Shown here: positions 38,696-64,000 of the stretch, piece after piece
Layout: the number at the start of each line of letters is the position of its first letter
Position numbering within the stretch: position 1 is the first letter of the stretch
NCBI GenBank assembly: GCA_030141605.1
Contig: JAQGDQ010000126.1
Coordinates: 474,501-538,500, forward strand
Direction of reading: 5' to 3'
Length of the DNA: 64,000 bases
Source of the DNA: Tubiluchus corallicola
Taxonomy: Eukaryota; Priapulida; Priapulimorpha; Priapulimorphida; Tubiluchidae
Made by a program: the position numbers and the translations under genes
The notes under the pieces: generated by a model
What the model was told of the DNA's origin: nothing
Database searches by the model: none
What the model saw: the letters and a program-made list of their open reading frames with translations, nothing else

Positions 38696-39770
38696 ACTAT
38701 TCCAAAAATCAATTTGCCTTTGTTCAATTAAGAAATCTAATGAGGGCATACAATAATTAAACAGTACTATATCAATAGTGACTGTCCATCTGACCTCAAC
38801 CATACTTTTTACCATTTTCATATACTCTGTTTTTAACAGATTACAGCGTTCTCTCCCCCATGTTTCACAGTTATACAATAATGTGCTGGTTACACAGGCA
38901 AAAAACACACGTTTCCTTGTACACAAGAGTCTGTAAAGTTTTTCACGTAAAAGTTGTAAAACTTAGCGCAATTATACCACTTTGATTTAAATTCTTCCAG
39001 AATATCTTATTTTAAAGATAAGTTATCGTATATTCTTGAAGTAACGAAATGCTTATGCCTTATAGTACCGGTACGTAGCAGTAATGGATCATATTCAGTC
39101 TCATCAGTAGGGTTAAAAAACTAAAGGTGACACATAGTAGGTTGCAACAATATTTTGTTTAGATCACAATGATTTTCAACAGATTGTAACTTTTGTATTA
39201 ACTTAGCCCTTGATGTAGCAATAACAATGGCATTGTCAGCATGAATTAAGATATGAATCATATGAATAATATACTCAGGATCAAACGTATTACGAAATAA
39301 AACTGTCAGGTCATTTATGTATGCGATAAACAACATTGGGGAGCTTGGGGGGCCCTGTCGAATTCCAGCATTTGACTCAAATGGGCCTAATGCTATATTA
39401 TCAAAAAAGACAATATTTTCTGTATAGCAATTAATGCACAAGAACATAGCACCAATTCCAAGTTAATAAGTGTCATAAAAAAATATCTGCCTTGCAACTC
39501 GATCGACTGCTGCGCTATAATCAAGGAAAGGAACAAATAAAGTGATTTTAGCTCGTTTAGCCAGTGTAATTAAGATTCTTAAAGTTAATACATGTTCCGC
39601 ACAGCTGCGACCGGGTTGAAAGGCAGATTGCTTATAACACGGCTTAAACCACAATTTAAATCTTTCACACAGAATAATATCATACAATTTAGCTAAAAGT
39701 CTCATTAATAAAATTCCATGGTAATTACCAGCATCATAAACATCACATTTTTAAACAATGATTCTATAAC
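38690..39770 (-). pseudogene. Non-LTR reverse transcriptase relic
   Basis: Minus-strand blocks in N-to-C order: GNYHGILLMRLLAKLYD (about 39740-39680), SAFQPGRSCAEHVLTLRIL, VPFLDYSAAVDRV, then GIRQGPPSSPMLFIAYINDL, then LIHADNAIVIATSRAKLIQKL and finally ACVTSTLLYNCETWG (about 38890). This is the canonical order of RT motifs. The catalytic A/YxDD box reads ADN and there are frame shifts and stops, so it is inactive. Confidence 0.85.
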
Positions 39771-39937
39771 AACTCTACACCAATCAGCAGGGTAAGGCGC
39801 ATACGAAAAACAGGTTTGCGAACGCGCGTGTTGTGGGTGACTTCAAGTAATGAAAATTGAAGAATGCACATGACTGTGGAGCAATTTTTTGTTTGAAAAC
39901 TATAGCTTTCAGATTTTTTTCGAATCTCGTGAGAGTC

Positions 39938-39995
39938 ATGATGATGATGATGATGATGATGTGATTGCGATGACGACGATGACGATGATAGCAAC
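39938..39995. repeat. (GAT)n/(GAC)n patch
   Basis: Short interrupted GAT triplet run. The His/Ser-rich minus-strand frames are artefacts. Confidence 0.8.
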
Positions 39996-40399
39996 TATGC
40001 TGACATGTTAAAACGTCAATGTTTATCATGTCATCTCAGCGTCAAGTACATTCTGTTATTCTGCATGCGCAGCTTGGTGCGTGCTATTCTTGGCGCAGGT
40101 ATATTGCGTCTGATAAGACATTGCGGCTACTGAAACTGATTTATTACTGCATCTATGCAGAAGATAATAAATCGTCACCGCTAGTATATTGTTGAGAAAG
40201 TGATGCGTAAAGACGCGGTAAGCTCTCATATTGCAATGACACGTTACTCCTTTTAGACTTAGCGTTCTTTTTTCAAGCAAATAAATACCACTCCTTGTTA
40301 GATTAAATTGATTTACTTGAAACAAGATTTCGTTGGCTTCTGAAAAACATTGCAGTTTTGCGCCTGGGATGTACAGAAAGAAATCCTAACTTTGCCGTT

Positions 40400-63221
<22,822 letters not shown>

Positions 63222-63649
63222 GTAAATAATTAAGTATTAGTGCTGCAGGCGTGAAGCAAGTGATAAAAGAAGAATCTTGTTTGAGCACCAATTTGTGCAT
63301 TTTTATAGTTTATTTGCATATACAGCAAAGAACGTTTACAACATACAAATAATTAAATTAAGTATTATTAATAATAAGTATTATTAATAAGCATTAATAA
63401 TTTGCTCATATAATATTAAGACATTTTTATTCAGATTTTACTGTTCTACTTTCTATTGCAGTAATCTATGGCTATTGTGTAAACGTTGCAAAACTGGGCG
63501 CGTCGTGCAACATTGCCCTTCGAAAGTACACAGGCGTCAGTAATTTGTACAAACAATCGTGTTTATCATTTTGAGGTCTTATTTCGTAAATGTGTTTTTA
63601 GCTTAAGAAATAGAATTTTAAATAGGATTACATAGCAGTAATATGATAT

Positions 63650-63890
63650 TACCAAACGGCATAGTCTAGTGGTAACGTGTCCGCTTTCCGTCTGGGAGGT
63701 CGTTAGCTCGATACTGCAGCCAGGTCATACCAAAGACTTTTAAAAATGGTACCTGCCGTTGCCCTGCCTAGCGCGTGGTACTGGGTAAAAGTGGGGTAGT
63801 AATAATCTCTGGTATGTAGTTGTAGTTTGTAGCAGCTTTATGTTGTCTGTTGAATTTAAAGTCGACTTTAAATAAAGGTTACTATTATTA
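63650..63890 (+). repeat. SINE family B, tRNA-derived, intact head
   Basis: Box A TAGTCTAGTGGTAACG (63663-63678), anticodon-arm-like CCGCTTTCCGTCTGGG and box B-like GGTCGTTAGCTCGATAC are spaced as in a tRNA. An unrelated body with CCTGCCTAGCGCGTGG follows, and a tail AAATAAAGGTTACTATTATTA. No acceptor-stem pairing, so this is a SINE and not a tRNA gene. Confidence 0.7.
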
Positions 63891-64000
63891 TATCGTTGTA
63901 CTTCCAATATTGGAACTTGTAATGTCTGTGATGGTCCTTGATGGTGATCTGTTGGTCTGGCGCTATTTTGGGTGTCCAGAAACGAAGGCTATTATCGTTG

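Noticed and set aside
63655-63728. Candidate tRNA gene
   Set aside because: A and B boxes fit, but acceptor-stem pairing is absent and a SINE-like body and A-rich tail follow; called a SINE.

Overview
This window is nuclear DNA from an invertebrate animal. It is visibly A+T-rich, with small exons (about 34 to 213 bp) in introns of up to about 11.5 kb, canonical GT..AG splice sites, and intergenic space filled with microsatellites, tRNA-derived SINEs, decayed non-LTR retrotransposons and short non-autonomous DNA transposons. The IMP-L2-like immunoglobulin gene suggests a protostome. The DUR3-type urea transporter is found in many marine invertebrates. I cannot fix the phylum; a lophotrochozoan is a guess.

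Three genes could be assembled, all on the plus strand. (1) 84-2783 is the 3' end of a two-exon-visible, IMP-L2/zig-like secreted Ig-domain gene that begins before the window. (2) 14820-24672 is a proposed five-exon gene for a protein of about 124 residues with three membrane segments. It is unnamed; its junction phases all agree and one hydrophobic helix is built across a splice site. An intron of this gene carries a decayed duplicate of its own fourth exon. (3) 40400-63221 is the first eight coding exons (432 codons, open at the window end) of a DUR3-like sodium:solute symporter, the best supported gene here.

Regions: 1-2.8 kb, Ig gene with a large fold-back element in its intron; 2.8-14.8 kb, no recognisable gene, with microsatellites, a diverged 180-bp duplication and a 78-bp perfect palindrome; 14.8-24.7 kb, the small membrane-protein gene; 25-40 kb, repeats, including a 617-bp hAT-like MITE with a perfect 8-bp target duplication, a decayed repeat-protein ORF, a perfect 160-bp tandem duplication, and a SINE split by a second hAT-like insertion; 40.4-63.2 kb, DUR3-like gene with three antisense reverse-transcriptase relics in its introns; 63.65-63.9 kb, a second tRNA-derived SINE.

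The three genes show no obvious shared pathway (hormone binding, unknown membrane protein, urea/solute uptake). All conclusions come from reading the sequence by eye; no alignment or database search was run.
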